This document shows, piece after piece, positions 1 to 7,434 of a stretch of DNA of 64,000 nucleotides (position 1 is its first letter; every line of letters begins with the position of its first letter). Location: assembly GCA_002426755.1 (NCBI GenBank), contig DINI01000019.1, positions 197,026-261,025 on the forward strand, read 5' to 3'. The translations under genes were made by a program, and so were the position numbers. This stretch comes from Flavobacteriaceae bacterium UBA5544 (GTDB lineage: Bacteria > Bacteroidota > Bacteroidia > Flavobacteriales > Flavobacteriaceae). Below the pieces are notes generated by a model, which had not been told where the DNA came from, searched no databases, and saw only the letters and a program-made list of their open reading frames with translations.

Positions 1-924
1 TCCAACGAAGCCAAATGGCGATTGGCAGCAGCCTATGCTTTGGCAGGTCAAAAAGAAGCTAGCAACAAGATTTCGAGTACGGCAAATATCAATTTCCAAT
101 CCCCAACCTATAATTATTATACCTATGGTTCGATTGACAGAAATCGAGCCATGGCTTTGGAAACGATGATTTTGACCAAAAATCCAAAGCAAAGGGAATT
201 GGCGCAATACATCGCCAAAGATTTATCTAGCGACCAATGGATGAGCACGCAAACGACGGCTTATGCCTTATTGGCAATGGCGAAAATGGTGGAAGCGAAC
301 GGTGGAAAGTCACTTAAATTGACCTATACGTTCAATGGAAAATCCGAAACCATTGATTCGAAGTCTGCCATTGCACAACGCGAATTATCGGTTAAGGATG
401 GAAGCAATTCCTTCACATTTAAGAACAATCAGGATAATGTAGTGTATGTGCGGGTTCTGAATTCTGGGAAATTGCCTTTGGGCCAAGAAATTTCAGAACA
501 ACGTGGTTTGAGCGTTTCTGTGGAATACAAAGATTTAAAAGGCAACAAAATTGATATTGGTAAATTGATTCAAGGTCAAGATTTCGTGGCATCGGTGACG
601 GTCAGGAATCTCAAAAATGAAAACGTGAACGATATTGCCTTGACACAAATCTTCCCTTCTGGTTGGGAAATTGTGAATACACGCTTTACAGATTTTGGAG
701 ACACAACCACAAGCCAAGCGAGATACACAGACATCCGTGATGACCGAGTGAACTTCTATTTCGACTTGAACGGAAATGGAAAATATGATAGCAAAACATT
801 TAATGTGATGTTGAATGCCTCCTATTTAGGAACTTATTATCTCCCTGGAGTACAAGCAGAAGCGATGTATGACAACGAATATTTGGTACGGACAAAAGGT
901 CGATGGGTTGAGGTAAATAAATAG
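1..924 (+). CDS. Alpha-2-macroglobulin family protein, C-terminal part (5' end outside window)
   Basis: The reading frame is open from base 1 and ends at a TAG, giving about 307 residues of the C-terminus of a much larger protein. The visible part has the helical stretch typical of the thioester/complement-like region of bacterial alpha-2-macroglobulins (residues 1-100, ending in YALLAMAKM) followed by beta-rich segments (VRVLNSG, VTVRNL, LTQIFPSGWEI) and an end like other A2M proteins (EYLVRTKGRWVEV). Such periplasmic or outer-membrane proteins are thought to trap foreign proteases and often sit next to penicillin-binding protein 1C, which here lies 3.6 kb downstream. The thioester motif would lie upstream of the window and cannot be checked. 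The family call is confident; the exact subtype is not. Confidence 0.85.
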   Translation, partial: SNEAKWRLAAAYALAGQKEASNKISSTANINFQSPTYNYYTYGSIDRNRAMALETMILTKNPKQRELAQYIAKDLSSDQWMSTQTTAYALLAMAKMVEANGGKSLKLTYTFNGKSETIDSKSAIAQRELSVKDGSNSFTFKNNQDNVVYVRVLNSGKLPLGQEISEQRGLSVSVEYKDLKGNKIDIGKLIQGQDFVASVTVRNLKNENVNDIALTQIFPSGWEIVNTRFTDFGDTTTSQARYTDIRDDRVNFYFDLNGNGKYDSKTFNVMLNASYLGTYYLPGVQAEAMYDNEYLVRTKGRWVEVNK

Positions 925-939
925 AGTTATACAAAGATT

Positions 940-999
940 CCTTCCCTTGTAAGGGAAGGTGGATTTGAGCCCCAGAAAGGGCTCAAAGACGGAAGGGTT
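940..999. repeat. Paired hairpins in front of the DUF559 gene
   Basis: Two strong palindromes lie back to back. Bases 940-948 pair perfectly with 951-959 (9-bp stem, 2-base loop), and 964-972 pair perfectly with 979-987 (9-bp stem, 6-base loop); a partial echo of the first arm (ggaaggg) follows at 991-997. The first could act as a terminator for the A2M gene, but there is no U-tract after either stem, and the two-hairpin layout resembles a REP-like intergenic repeat. Similar elements seem, from memory, to accompany DUF559 genes in other flavobacteria; that is not proven here. Confidence 0.7.
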
Positions 1000-1019
1000 A
1001 AAGGATTTTAAATTTAACA

Positions 1020-1382
1020 ATGAACAACAATATCCATAATCGAAAATATCTCGAAACAAGAAGAAAAGACTTGAGAAACAATTCAACTTCTGCGGAAGCC
1101 ACATTGTGGAAATCTCTTCAAAAATCGCAATTGGATGGAAGAAAATTTAGAAGGCAACATAGCATCAAAAACTATATCGTAGATTTTTATTGTTCGTCTG
1201 AAAAAGTGATTGTTGAATTGGACGGAGCTTATCATCTAAACTTTGCAAATCAAAACAAAGATTTTGAACGAGATAAACAATTGAACCAATTAGGATTTAA
1301 AGTGATACGGTTTGAAAACAAGGAGGTGTTTGAAAATCTTGAAGGAGTTTTAAATGAAATTAAGAAGTATTTTACAAGTTAA
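1020..1382 (+). CDS. DUF559 family protein (Vsr/PD-(D/E)XK-like putative endonuclease)
   Basis: A 120-residue protein with the full DUF559 layout: an N-terminal RRKDLRNNSTSAEATLW helix, then GRKFRRQHSIKNYIVDFYC, the VIVELDGAYH strand carrying the likely catalytic E-x-D pair, a D-x-x-R-x-x-x-L helix and FKVIRFENKEVFEN at the end. The family is related to very-short-patch repair endonucleases and type II restriction folds; the cellular role of solitary members is unknown. It is the only gene between two hairpin pairs (940-999 and 1397-1444) and interrupts the A2M-to-pbpC neighbourhood. No methyltransferase is nearby, which argues against a normal restriction-modification pair. The family call is strong, the function is open. 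Confidence 0.85.
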   Translation: MNNNIHNRKYLETRRKDLRNNSTSAEATLWKSLQKSQLDGRKFRRQHSIKNYIVDFYCSSEKVIVELDGAYHLNFANQNKDFERDKQLNQLGFKVIRFENKEVFENLEGVLNEIKKYFTS

Positions 1383-1396
1383 GATAACCACCTCGT

Positions 1397-1444
1397 CTTC
1401 TGCTTCTTTCTGGAAGCAGAAGCCACTCCTCCTTTGAAGAGGAG
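1397..1444. repeat. Paired hairpins after the DUF559 gene
   Basis: Bases 1397-1406 pair perfectly with 1413-1422 (10-bp stem, 6-base loop) and 1426-1431 with 1439-1444 (6-bp stem, 7-base loop). They sit between the stop of the DUF559 gene and the stop of the convergent type-B secreted protein gene, so they may work as a two-way terminator, but again no clear U-tract follows. With the hairpins at 940-999 they bracket the DUF559 gene symmetrically. Confidence 0.7.
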
Positions 1445-1457
1445 ATTTTGTGGATAT

Positions 1458-3332
1458 TTATCTCTTAAGCGAAAAATGCCCTGTAAACTCTTGTCCATCA
1501 ATTTTGATGACATACCAATAATCGGAAGATGGTAAGGGTTTGTTTTTAAAAGTTCCATCCCAATAAAAGGGTTGGTTTCTGGAACTGATTAACAAGCGTC
1601 CGTAACGGTCAAAAATATAGACTTCGGATTGGTTGTAAAACTCGATGCCTTTTAGGATGAAAAGTTCATTTTCAGTATCGCCGTTTGGTGTGAAAAATTT
1701 TGGAATCACAAAATGAAGATACTCTTGGGTTGCCTCACCGCAACCATTACGTTCTCTGACATAAACTGTATATAAGCCGCCTTCGACATTGAAAAAGGTA
1801 TTGCTCAATTGATAAGTTGTCCCATCCAAGGAATATTCAAAATCACCTGAATTTTCAGTGGTCACAATAATATTGGAGCCATCAGAAACAATGGAGCCAA
1901 TCACCGGTCTATCAATTTGGGTCAGCGTAATCGTTTTGGTCACAGAACATCCACTTCCATTGGTGACAATGACGGTGTAAATTCCTGGAGCATCAACTGT
2001 GGTTTGCGAAATGGTGTCGCCTGTACTCCACAAATAGGTATTGTTCGGAGCATTTGCATAAAGAGTTTTCGTTTCGCCTTCACATATAAAGAGAGATTCA
2101 TCTTCAACTTGTGGCGAAGGCAAAAAGGTAACACTAACCGCTGTTCGATTTGAAGAGACACAATCTCCAATATTAGAAACAGCTTCGGCATAATAAGTGT
2201 CTGCAACATCTGTGTCGTAGGTGTAACTATCCGCAAGCAACAAAGTTCCACCGTTTGCAGCATCGTACCAATTGACTGTCACATCATTTGGAGCTGTTAC
2301 CGATATCGATTCACTTTGGCCACCACAATTGATGACATCACCATCACTGATTGGTGCTAAAGGTTGTGGTACAATCTGTATTTCAAAAACTTCCGACAAG
2401 GAACTACATTGCGGATTTGCCAAATTCACGGCGTCTTCGGCCACTTTCACACGGTAATAAGTGGTTGTTGTTAAAGCCGGTGTCGTGTAGGATTGATTGG
2501 TTTCGCCTGGAAGGTCTGTCCAATTAACAGCATCGCTGCTCTCTTGCCATTGATACACATGGGTTGTATAAATGGAAAAATCGGGAATTGCGGTGAGTTG
2601 CGTTTGTATTGGGGTATCTTGTTCACAAGCCAAAATGGTATTGTTGGTTTGGGTATCTTCCACAGCAACATTATCGCCACAGGTTTTAAAGACGATATCA
2701 TCAATGGCCAAATCGTTTCCACAGCCGCCATTTCCATTGTTAATCATTTTTAGGATAACGGCCGTTTGACCTGGCAATGTTTGAAACGTCAATCCATATT
2801 GTTGCCAATTTGGTGAACTGGTTCCAGAAATATTTCCAGTATCGCCTGTAGCCAAAACCGTCGTATCTGTGATGTCCCAAATTTGAAATTTTACATTGAT
2901 GGGAATTCCTGACCCTCCGCATCCACTTGGTGGTAACAAATTAATAAGCCATGCGGAAAATTCGTAGGATGTATTTTCACACAAGCCATTGATGTTCCGA
3001 CGAAAAAATTCACCAGCGGTAAAATCTGCATTAACGATGAAGCATTTTCCGTTGGTATCGTTTGGCGTATGGTCTTGCGTTACATGCCAGTCAAAATTGG
3101 CTGTTGTATTTGAAATAGTGTATTGTCCATCATTTGGTCCACTATTTACATATGTATAGGAAGTGGTACCAGCCGGTAATTGTGGCCCGTTTGTCGTACC
3201 TGTCCCAAAAGTTTCATTGAAAATAGGGTCACCTGAATTACCTTGGCAAAATCCCAATTGGGCATACACCGAAGGAATGTTTAAACCTATAATGAAAAAT
3301 AGTAATTGAGTTGTTTTTAATAGCAATTTCAC
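1458..3332 (-). CDS. Secreted protein with type IX secretion type-B (CHU_C) C-terminal domain
   Basis: 624 residues with a signal peptide ending near VYAQ. Roughly residues 30-215 form a jelly-roll-like domain of the kind seen in Bacteroidota surface proteins (NFDWHVTQD, LAIDDIVF). The middle carries Ig/PKD-like repeats with paired Cys (YQWQESSDAVNW, YYAEAVSNIGDC, YLWSTGD). The last ~80 residues form the gliding-motility-associated CHU_C domain (FFTPNGDTENELF, EVYIFDRYGRLL, DYWYVIKIDG), which directs export by the type IX system. No enzymatic domain is recognised; an adhesin or surface-layer role is inferred. No PorP/SprF partner is adjacent. It is transcribed towards the DUF559 gene. Confidence 0.85.
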   Translation of the reverse strand: MKLLLKTTQLLFFIIGLNIPSVYAQLGFCQGNSGDPIFNETFGTGTTNGPQLPAGTTSYTYVNSGPNDGQYTISNTTANFDWHVTQDHTPNDTNGKCFIVNADFTAGEFFRRNINGLCENTSYEFSAWLINLLPPSGCGGSGIPINVKFQIWDITDTTVLATGDTGNISGTSSPNWQQYGLTFQTLPGQTAVILKMINNGNGGCGNDLAIDDIVFKTCGDNVAVEDTQTNNTILACEQDTPIQTQLTAIPDFSIYTTHVYQWQESSDAVNWTDLPGETNQSYTTPALTTTTYYRVKVAEDAVNLANPQCSSLSEVFEIQIVPQPLAPISDGDVINCGGQSESISVTAPNDVTVNWYDAANGGTLLLADSYTYDTDVADTYYAEAVSNIGDCVSSNRTAVSVTFLPSPQVEDESLFICEGETKTLYANAPNNTYLWSTGDTISQTTVDAPGIYTVIVTNGSGCSVTKTITLTQIDRPVIGSIVSDGSNIIVTTENSGDFEYSLDGTTYQLSNTFFNVEGGLYTVYVRERNGCGEATQEYLHFVIPKFFTPNGDTENELFILKGIEFYNQSEVYIFDRYGRLLISSRNQPFYWDGTFKNKPLPSSDYWYVIKIDGQEFTGHFSLKR

Positions 3333-3401
3333 GTTTTAAAAATACACAAACTAGGATTAAAACTCTTGCAATATGCTATATTAGTAGAAAGATTAACAGA
3401 A

Positions 3402-3425
3402 TAAATTTATCGCAAACGTTTGCGA
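3402..3425 (+). promoter_or_regulatory. LacI/PurR-like operator palindrome with overlapping -7-like box
   Basis: Bases 3410-3425 (TCGCAAACGTTTGCGA) are a perfect 16-bp palindrome with a central CpG, closely resembling operators bound by LacI/PurR-family repressors. Directly before it, 3402-3409 (TAAATTTA) is one base off the Bacteroidota -7 box TAnnTTTG. The layout would place a repressor over the start region of the operon that begins at 3455. No LacI-family gene is in the window, so the regulator is unknown. Confidence 0.5.
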
Positions 3426-3454
3426 AAACAAAATTTTAAAAAAAAATCAAAAAA

Positions 3455-4177
3455 ATGAGAGCTTCAGAAATTCTGAATATCACACATCACCGAGATTTTG
3501 CCTGTCCAAAACGCAGATGGAAATTTTATCAGGAATGGAACAAAGCTGTTTTTTTGCATTGGGAAGTAGAACCAAATGCCGTGCAACCCTTTCTTCCTAA
3601 CAGTATAACACTTGATACCATTAACGACAAGGCTTGGATTAGTTTGGTGGCTTTTGATATGAACCATATTGGCGTCCGTAGCTTGCCAAAAATGCCACAT
3701 ATTTCTGATTTTCATGAAGTCAATATTCGGACGTATATCATCTGTAAAAACAAGCCGAGTGTCTATTTTTTGAGTATGGAAGGCAGCAAACGTTCATCGT
3801 GCAATATTTTAAAGGCAATTTCAAAATTCCCATATGTACCTGCCAAAATGAAGCGAACCGATTTTAGTTATGAATCCAAAAACCTAATAGAGAATAATTC
3901 ATTTGAATTGCTCTATCGCACTAAATTGAAGCCTTGCCAAAAAAATAAAACAGATAAATGGTTGACAGAACGCTATGCAGTTTTTCAAGAACATAAAAAC
4001 AAATTAATTGAATATGATGTGCATCATGTGGAATGGCCTTTAGAACAGATTGACATCAAGCAGTTGCACATTGAGTACCCCAAATTTAATCATCTTATCA
4101 ATAATCAGCCGGATAGAATGCATTATTCTGAAGGTGTAAAAGTCCTTACATGGGACAAACGAAAACACAAATTATGA
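3455..4177 (+). CDS. DUF2071 family protein
   Basis: 240 residues matching the DUF2071 (YqjF-like) family, related to the acetoacetate decarboxylase fold: FLHWEVEPNAVQPFLP near the N-terminus, then AWISLVAFDM, FHEVNIRTYI and VYFLSMEGSKRSS, and a conserved C-terminal HVEWPLEQIDI segment followed by MHYSEGVKVLTW. The biochemical role of the family is not established. It is the first gene of a tightly coupled operon: its TGA overlaps the ATG of the next gene (ATGA). The palindrome at 3410-3425 lies 30 bases upstream and may control it. Confidence 0.8.
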   Translation: MRASEILNITHHRDFACPKRRWKFYQEWNKAVFLHWEVEPNAVQPFLPNSITLDTINDKAWISLVAFDMNHIGVRSLPKMPHISDFHEVNIRTYIICKNKPSVYFLSMEGSKRSSCNILKAISKFPYVPAKMKRTDFSYESKNLIENNSFELLYRTKLKPCQKNKTDKWLTERYAVFQEHKNKLIEYDVHHVEWPLEQIDIKQLHIEYPKFNHLINNQPDRMHYSEGVKVLTWDKRKHKL

Positions 4178-4485
4178 TTTCAACTTTTGAACCATATTAC
4201 GCGGTTATTTTCACTTCCATTCGGACTGAAGGTGACAATGGGTATCAAGAAATGGCTTTATTGATGGAGGAATTGGCGCAACAACAAGAAGGTTATTTGG
4301 GCATTGAAAGCGCCAGAAGTGAGCTAGGCATCACCATAAGTTATTGGAAAAATTTGGAAGCCATCAAACATTGGAAACAACAAACCGACCATTTAGTGGC
4401 ACAAAGAAAAGGAAGAGCAGATTGGTACAGTTGGTACAAAGTGCGTATCTGTAAAGTGGAACGAGACTATGAATTTTCCACTTGA
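4174..4485 (+). CDS. ABM-fold (antibiotic biosynthesis monooxygenase-like) protein
   Basis: 103 residues from the ATG at 4174, chosen because it overlaps the stop of the DUF2071 gene (ATGA) and gives the family N-terminus (YYAVIFTSIRTEGDNGY); an in-frame ATG at 4150 lies inside the upstream gene and is less likely. The dimeric ferredoxin-like fold is indicated by MEELAQQQEGYLGIESAR, ITISYWKNLEAIKHWKQQ and the final WYSWYKVRICKVERDY. Related small proteins (YqjZ-like) are heme- or quinone-oxidising or of unknown role; the family name does not imply antibiotic synthesis here. Its TGA overlaps the TTG start of pbpC. Confidence 0.8.
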   Translation: MISTFEPYYAVIFTSIRTEGDNGYQEMALLMEELAQQQEGYLGIESARSELGITISYWKNLEAIKHWKQQTDHLVAQRKGRADWYSWYKVRICKVERDYEFST

Positions 4486-6833
4486 AACGCCTCCTCAATT
4501 ATATAAAACGCCACAAAATCAAATCTGCCATCCTAGTGATAGTGCTGGTGATTTATTATTTCTGTTTGCCTAGACAATTATTCAAAGACCCAACGGCAAC
4601 CGTCATTACCAGCGATAAGAATGAATTGCTCGGCGCCATGATTGCCAAAGATGGACAATGGCGTTTTCCTCACAATGATAGTGTTCCTGAAAAATTCAAA
4701 ACTTGCATTCTTCAGTTTGAAGATGAATATTTTTACAAACACCCTGGGTTTAATCCTGTATCGATTTTTAAAGCGTTGCGGGATAATATCAGTTCGAATG
4801 ATGTCAAACGCGGCGGAAGTACCCTAACCCAACAAGTGATTCGTCTTTCAAGAAAAAATCAATCAAGAACCTATCTTGAAAAATTAAAGGAAATCGTTCT
4901 GGCGACACGACTGGAATTTCGAGCTTCCAAAGAAAAAATTCTTTCCTATTACAGCAGCAATGCGCCTTTTGGTGGAAATGTCGTGGGTTTGGATGCCGCT
5001 TCTTGGCGTTATTTCAATAGAGATGCCAACGAATTGTCCTGGGCTGAAAGTGCCACACTCGCTGTATTGCCCAATGCACCAAGTTTGATTTATCCCGGGA
5101 AAAATCAAGAGCGATTGTTGGAAAAACGCAATCGGCTACTGGAGAAATTGCTTGAGAACAAGGTGATTGATTCTCTCACGTTTGAATTGTCAATTGCTGA
5201 AGACTTACCACAAAAACCTTATGCGCTTCCACAATTGGCGTCACATTTATTGCAAAAAGTCACGAAAGAACATTACGGCGAACGCGTCAAAACCAGCATC
5301 AAAAAATCGCTTCAAGAACAGACCAATCGCATAGTTTTCAATCATTACAATCGATTGAGCCAAAACGAAATCCATAATATCGCAGTTCTCATCTTGGATG
5401 TAAAAACCAGAAAAGTTTTGACCTATGTTGGCAATTCACCAACGGATGCAGCACATCAAAAAGATGTGGACATCATCGACAAACCCAGAAGCACAGGAAG
5501 TATTTTGAAACCCTTTTTATACGCCGCCATGTTGGATGCTGGTGACATTTTGCCAAATTCCTTGGTTGCGGATGTCCCGACTCAATTTGGTAGTTATAAT
5601 CCAGAAAATTATGACAAAGGTTATGATGGTGCTGTGCCTGCGAGTCGAGCCTTGTCCCGTTCGTTGAATGTGCCTGCGGTGAGAATGTTGCAGGAATTTG
5701 GTTTGGACCGCTTTCATCATTATCTCAAAGCGCTTCAGTTGAAAGATTTAAAATACAACGCCAATCATTATGGATTATCCCTGATTTTGGGTGGTGCGGA
5801 AAGCAATTTGTGGGATTTGTGCAAAAGTTATGCGTCTTTATCATCAACATTGAACCATTTTAATGAAACATCAAGCGAATATTTCTCCAATGAATTTATG
5901 GAACCGACGTTTTTAGCAGATAAAACTATTGATTTTGGAAAGAAATCCTCTGAAAAAACCTTGTACGATGCTGCATCCATTTATTTAACCTATGAAAGTC
6001 TTAAGGACGTGAACCGTCCAGAAAGTGATGACAATTGGGAATTCTACGACAGCTCCAAACAGATTGCTTGGAAAACCGGTACTAGTTTCGGGTTTCGGGA
6101 TGCTTGGGCGATTGGTACCACAAAAGATTATGTGGTCGGTGTTTGGGTTGGGAACGCTGATGGCGAAGGTCGTCCGGGTTTGGTAGGTGTACAAACAGCG
6201 GCTCCAATTTTATTTGATGTGTTTGATTTGCTCCCAAACAGCGATTGGTTTTCAAAACCGTTTGATGAAATGCAAGAGGTTGACATTTGTACCAAAAGTG
6301 GGTATCGAGCGTCTCCAAACTGTGATGACGTCGTGAAAAAATTCATTCAAATCAGCGGACTTAAAACGCAACCGTGTCCTTATCATATACTGGTACATTT
6401 GGATAGAAATGAGCAGTTTCAGGTCAATTCATCATGTGAAGATGTGAACAATATGGTACACAAATCGTGGTTTGTGCTTCCTCCTTTGATGGAATATTAT
6501 TATAAGGCGAAAAATCCTTTTTATACATCCTTGCCTCGCTTTCGTGAAGACTGTATGGGCGAAAATGCCGTAACCATTCAATTTATTTATCCGAATGATA
6601 ACAATGTCATTTTCCTGCCGAAGGATTTCAGCGGCAAAACCAATGACCTCATTTTGAAAATTGCCCATTCAAAACCAGAATCGCTCGTGTATTGGTATTT
6701 GGACGAGACTTTTTTGGGAACTACCAAAGATATTCATGAGTTTGCGATGCAGCCGAAACAAGGAAAACATCTACTTACGGTCGTTGATGAATTTGGGAAC
6801 GAAGCCAAACGTTGGATTGAGATTTCTCGATAG
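4482..6833 (+). CDS. pbpC: Penicillin-binding protein 1C (bifunctional glycosyltransferase/transpeptidase)
   Basis: 783 residues, inner-membrane anchored by one helix (residues 14-28). The GT51 glycosyltransferase domain spans about 55-225, with catalytic Glu80 in FEDEYFYKHPG and the RGGSTLTQQ motif. The transpeptidase domain, about 300-570, has the active serine S340 in S-I-L-K, SLN at 394-396 and KTGTS at 531-535; all key residues are present. A beta-rich BiPBP_C-type domain closes the protein. It polymerises and cross-links peptidoglycan in the periplasm. The start is a TTG overlapping the TGA of the previous gene; no earlier ATG gives a better N-terminus. It is the last gene of a coupled three-gene operon. 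Confidence 0.93.
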   Translation: MKRLLNYIKRHKIKSAILVIVLVIYYFCLPRQLFKDPTATVITSDKNELLGAMIAKDGQWRFPHNDSVPEKFKTCILQFEDEYFYKHPGFNPVSIFKALRDNISSNDVKRGGSTLTQQVIRLSRKNQSRTYLEKLKEIVLATRLEFRASKEKILSYYSSNAPFGGNVVGLDAASWRYFNRDANELSWAESATLAVLPNAPSLIYPGKNQERLLEKRNRLLEKLLENKVIDSLTFELSIAEDLPQKPYALPQLASHLLQKVTKEHYGERVKTSIKKSLQEQTNRIVFNHYNRLSQNEIHNIAVLILDVKTRKVLTYVGNSPTDAAHQKDVDIIDKPRSTGSILKPFLYAAMLDAGDILPNSLVADVPTQFGSYNPENYDKGYDGAVPASRALSRSLNVPAVRMLQEFGLDRFHHYLKALQLKDLKYNANHYGLSLILGGAESNLWDLCKSYASLSSTLNHFNETSSEYFSNEFMEPTFLADKTIDFGKKSSEKTLYDAASIYLTYESLKDVNRPESDDNWEFYDSSKQIAWKTGTSFGFRDAWAIGTTKDYVVGVWVGNADGEGRPGLVGVQTAAPILFDVFDLLPNSDWFSKPFDEMQEVDICTKSGYRASPNCDDVVKKFIQISGLKTQPCPYHILVHLDRNEQFQVNSSCEDVNNMVHKSWFVLPPLMEYYYKAKNPFYTSLPRFREDCMGENAVTIQFIYPNDNNVIFLPKDFSGKTNDLILKIAHSKPESLVYWYLDETFLGTTKDIHEFAMQPKQGKHLLTVVDEFGNEAKRWIEISR

Positions 6834-6886
6834 AAATTGAAATTGAACCTGAATTTGAATTTCAACTTCGATTTCAAATTCAATTT
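6833..6886. repeat. Hexamer-built inverted repeat after pbpC
   Basis: Nine consecutive 6-base units can be read without a break: GAAATT, GAAATT, GAACCT, GAATTT, GAATTT, CAACTT, CGATTT, CAAATT, CAATTT. The right half read in reverse complement (AAATTGAATTTGAAATCG) matches the left half with few changes, so the RNA could fold into a long imperfect hairpin. It may end pbpC transcription. It resembles in style the 7-base arrays at 32143-32186, 49986-50062 and 61382-61413. Confidence 0.6.
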
Positions 6887-6897
6887 TAAAAATTCAC

Positions 6898-6905
6898 TAT
6901 TTTTG
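6898..6905 (+). promoter_or_regulatory. Candidate -7 box (TATTTTTG)
   Basis: An exact match to the Bacteroidota -7 consensus TAnnTTTG, 28 bases before the ATG at 6934. No TTG is found at the ideal -33 spacing, so support is partial. Confidence 0.45.
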
Positions 6906-6933
6906 TCTACTAACCTTTAGATAATTTTCGATT

Positions 6934-7368
6934 ATGTATCAAACTATTCAAATCTTACACTCGTATTGGGCTTATTTGGTGCTGTTGGTTCTGGTTCTTG
7001 CCACCTTCAATGCACTCATCAAATATTTCGCGAACAAGGAATTTCACGCGAAAGATTTCAGGATTTCTCTTTTTACCTTAATTGTTTCGCATATTCAACT
7101 CCTTTTGGGATTGTTCCTTTATTTTGTGTCACCCTTCGGATTTAAAAATTTGAGTGCGAACGGCATGGGAGGATTGGATTCGTTTTCTAGACTTTTGGCT
7201 GTTGAGCATCCATTTGTAGGAATCGTAGCGGTGACCTTAGTCACAATTGGTTACTCAAAACACAAGAAGAAATTGACATCGAAACCAAAGTTCAAAATGA
7301 TTGCAATTTTTTACACAATTGCTCTTGTTTTAGTATTGTCCAGAATTCCTTGGAGCAATTGGTTATAA
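6934..7368 (+). CDS. Four-helix integral membrane protein (family unassigned)
   Basis: 144 residues with four predicted membrane helices (about 12-30, 45-65, 90-106, 122-140). Histidines lie in or near helices (HSYWAYL, SHIQLLLG, VEHPFVGI), which is why relatives in flavobacteria are sometimes labelled cytochrome b-like; they have also been mislabelled as ribosomal L27. No heme ligation pattern can be proven from sequence alone. It is a single gene with its own candidate promoter and a strong terminator behind it. Confidence 0.75.
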   Translation: MYQTIQILHSYWAYLVLLVLVLATFNALIKYFANKEFHAKDFRISLFTLIVSHIQLLLGLFLYFVSPFGFKNLSANGMGGLDSFSRLLAVEHPFVGIVAVTLVTIGYSKHKKKLTSKPKFKMIAIFYTIALVLVLSRIPWSNWL

Positions 7369-7381
7369 AGTATAATTTAAT

Positions 7382-7419
7382 AAAAAAAGGCTCGAATTTT
7401 TCAATTCGAGCCTTTTTTT
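7382..7419. terminator. Bidirectional rho-independent terminator
   Basis: A 10-bp perfect G+C-containing stem (7389-7398 with 7403-7412), tetraloop TTTC, flanked by seven A on the left and seven T on the right. It serves the convergent genes ending at 7368 and 7435. Confidence 0.9.
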
Positions 7420-7434
7420 ATTCTAATTCCAATC

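Noticed and set aside
826..1104. 92-residue minus-strand frame over the A2M end and DUF559 start
   Set aside because: It overlaps two well-supported genes and the hairpin region, and its translation is low-complexity Phe/Leu/Ser without a known motif.
1020..1382. Restriction-modification or Vsr repair system
   Set aside because: No DNA methyltransferase or specificity gene adjoins the DUF559 gene.
940..1444. Prophage or integron insertion around DUF559
   Set aside because: No integrase, transposase, attachment-site duplication or tRNA was seen; only the hairpins support mobility.
4174..4485. Antibiotic biosynthesis enzyme
   Set aside because: The fold name is historical; there is no biosynthetic cluster around it.
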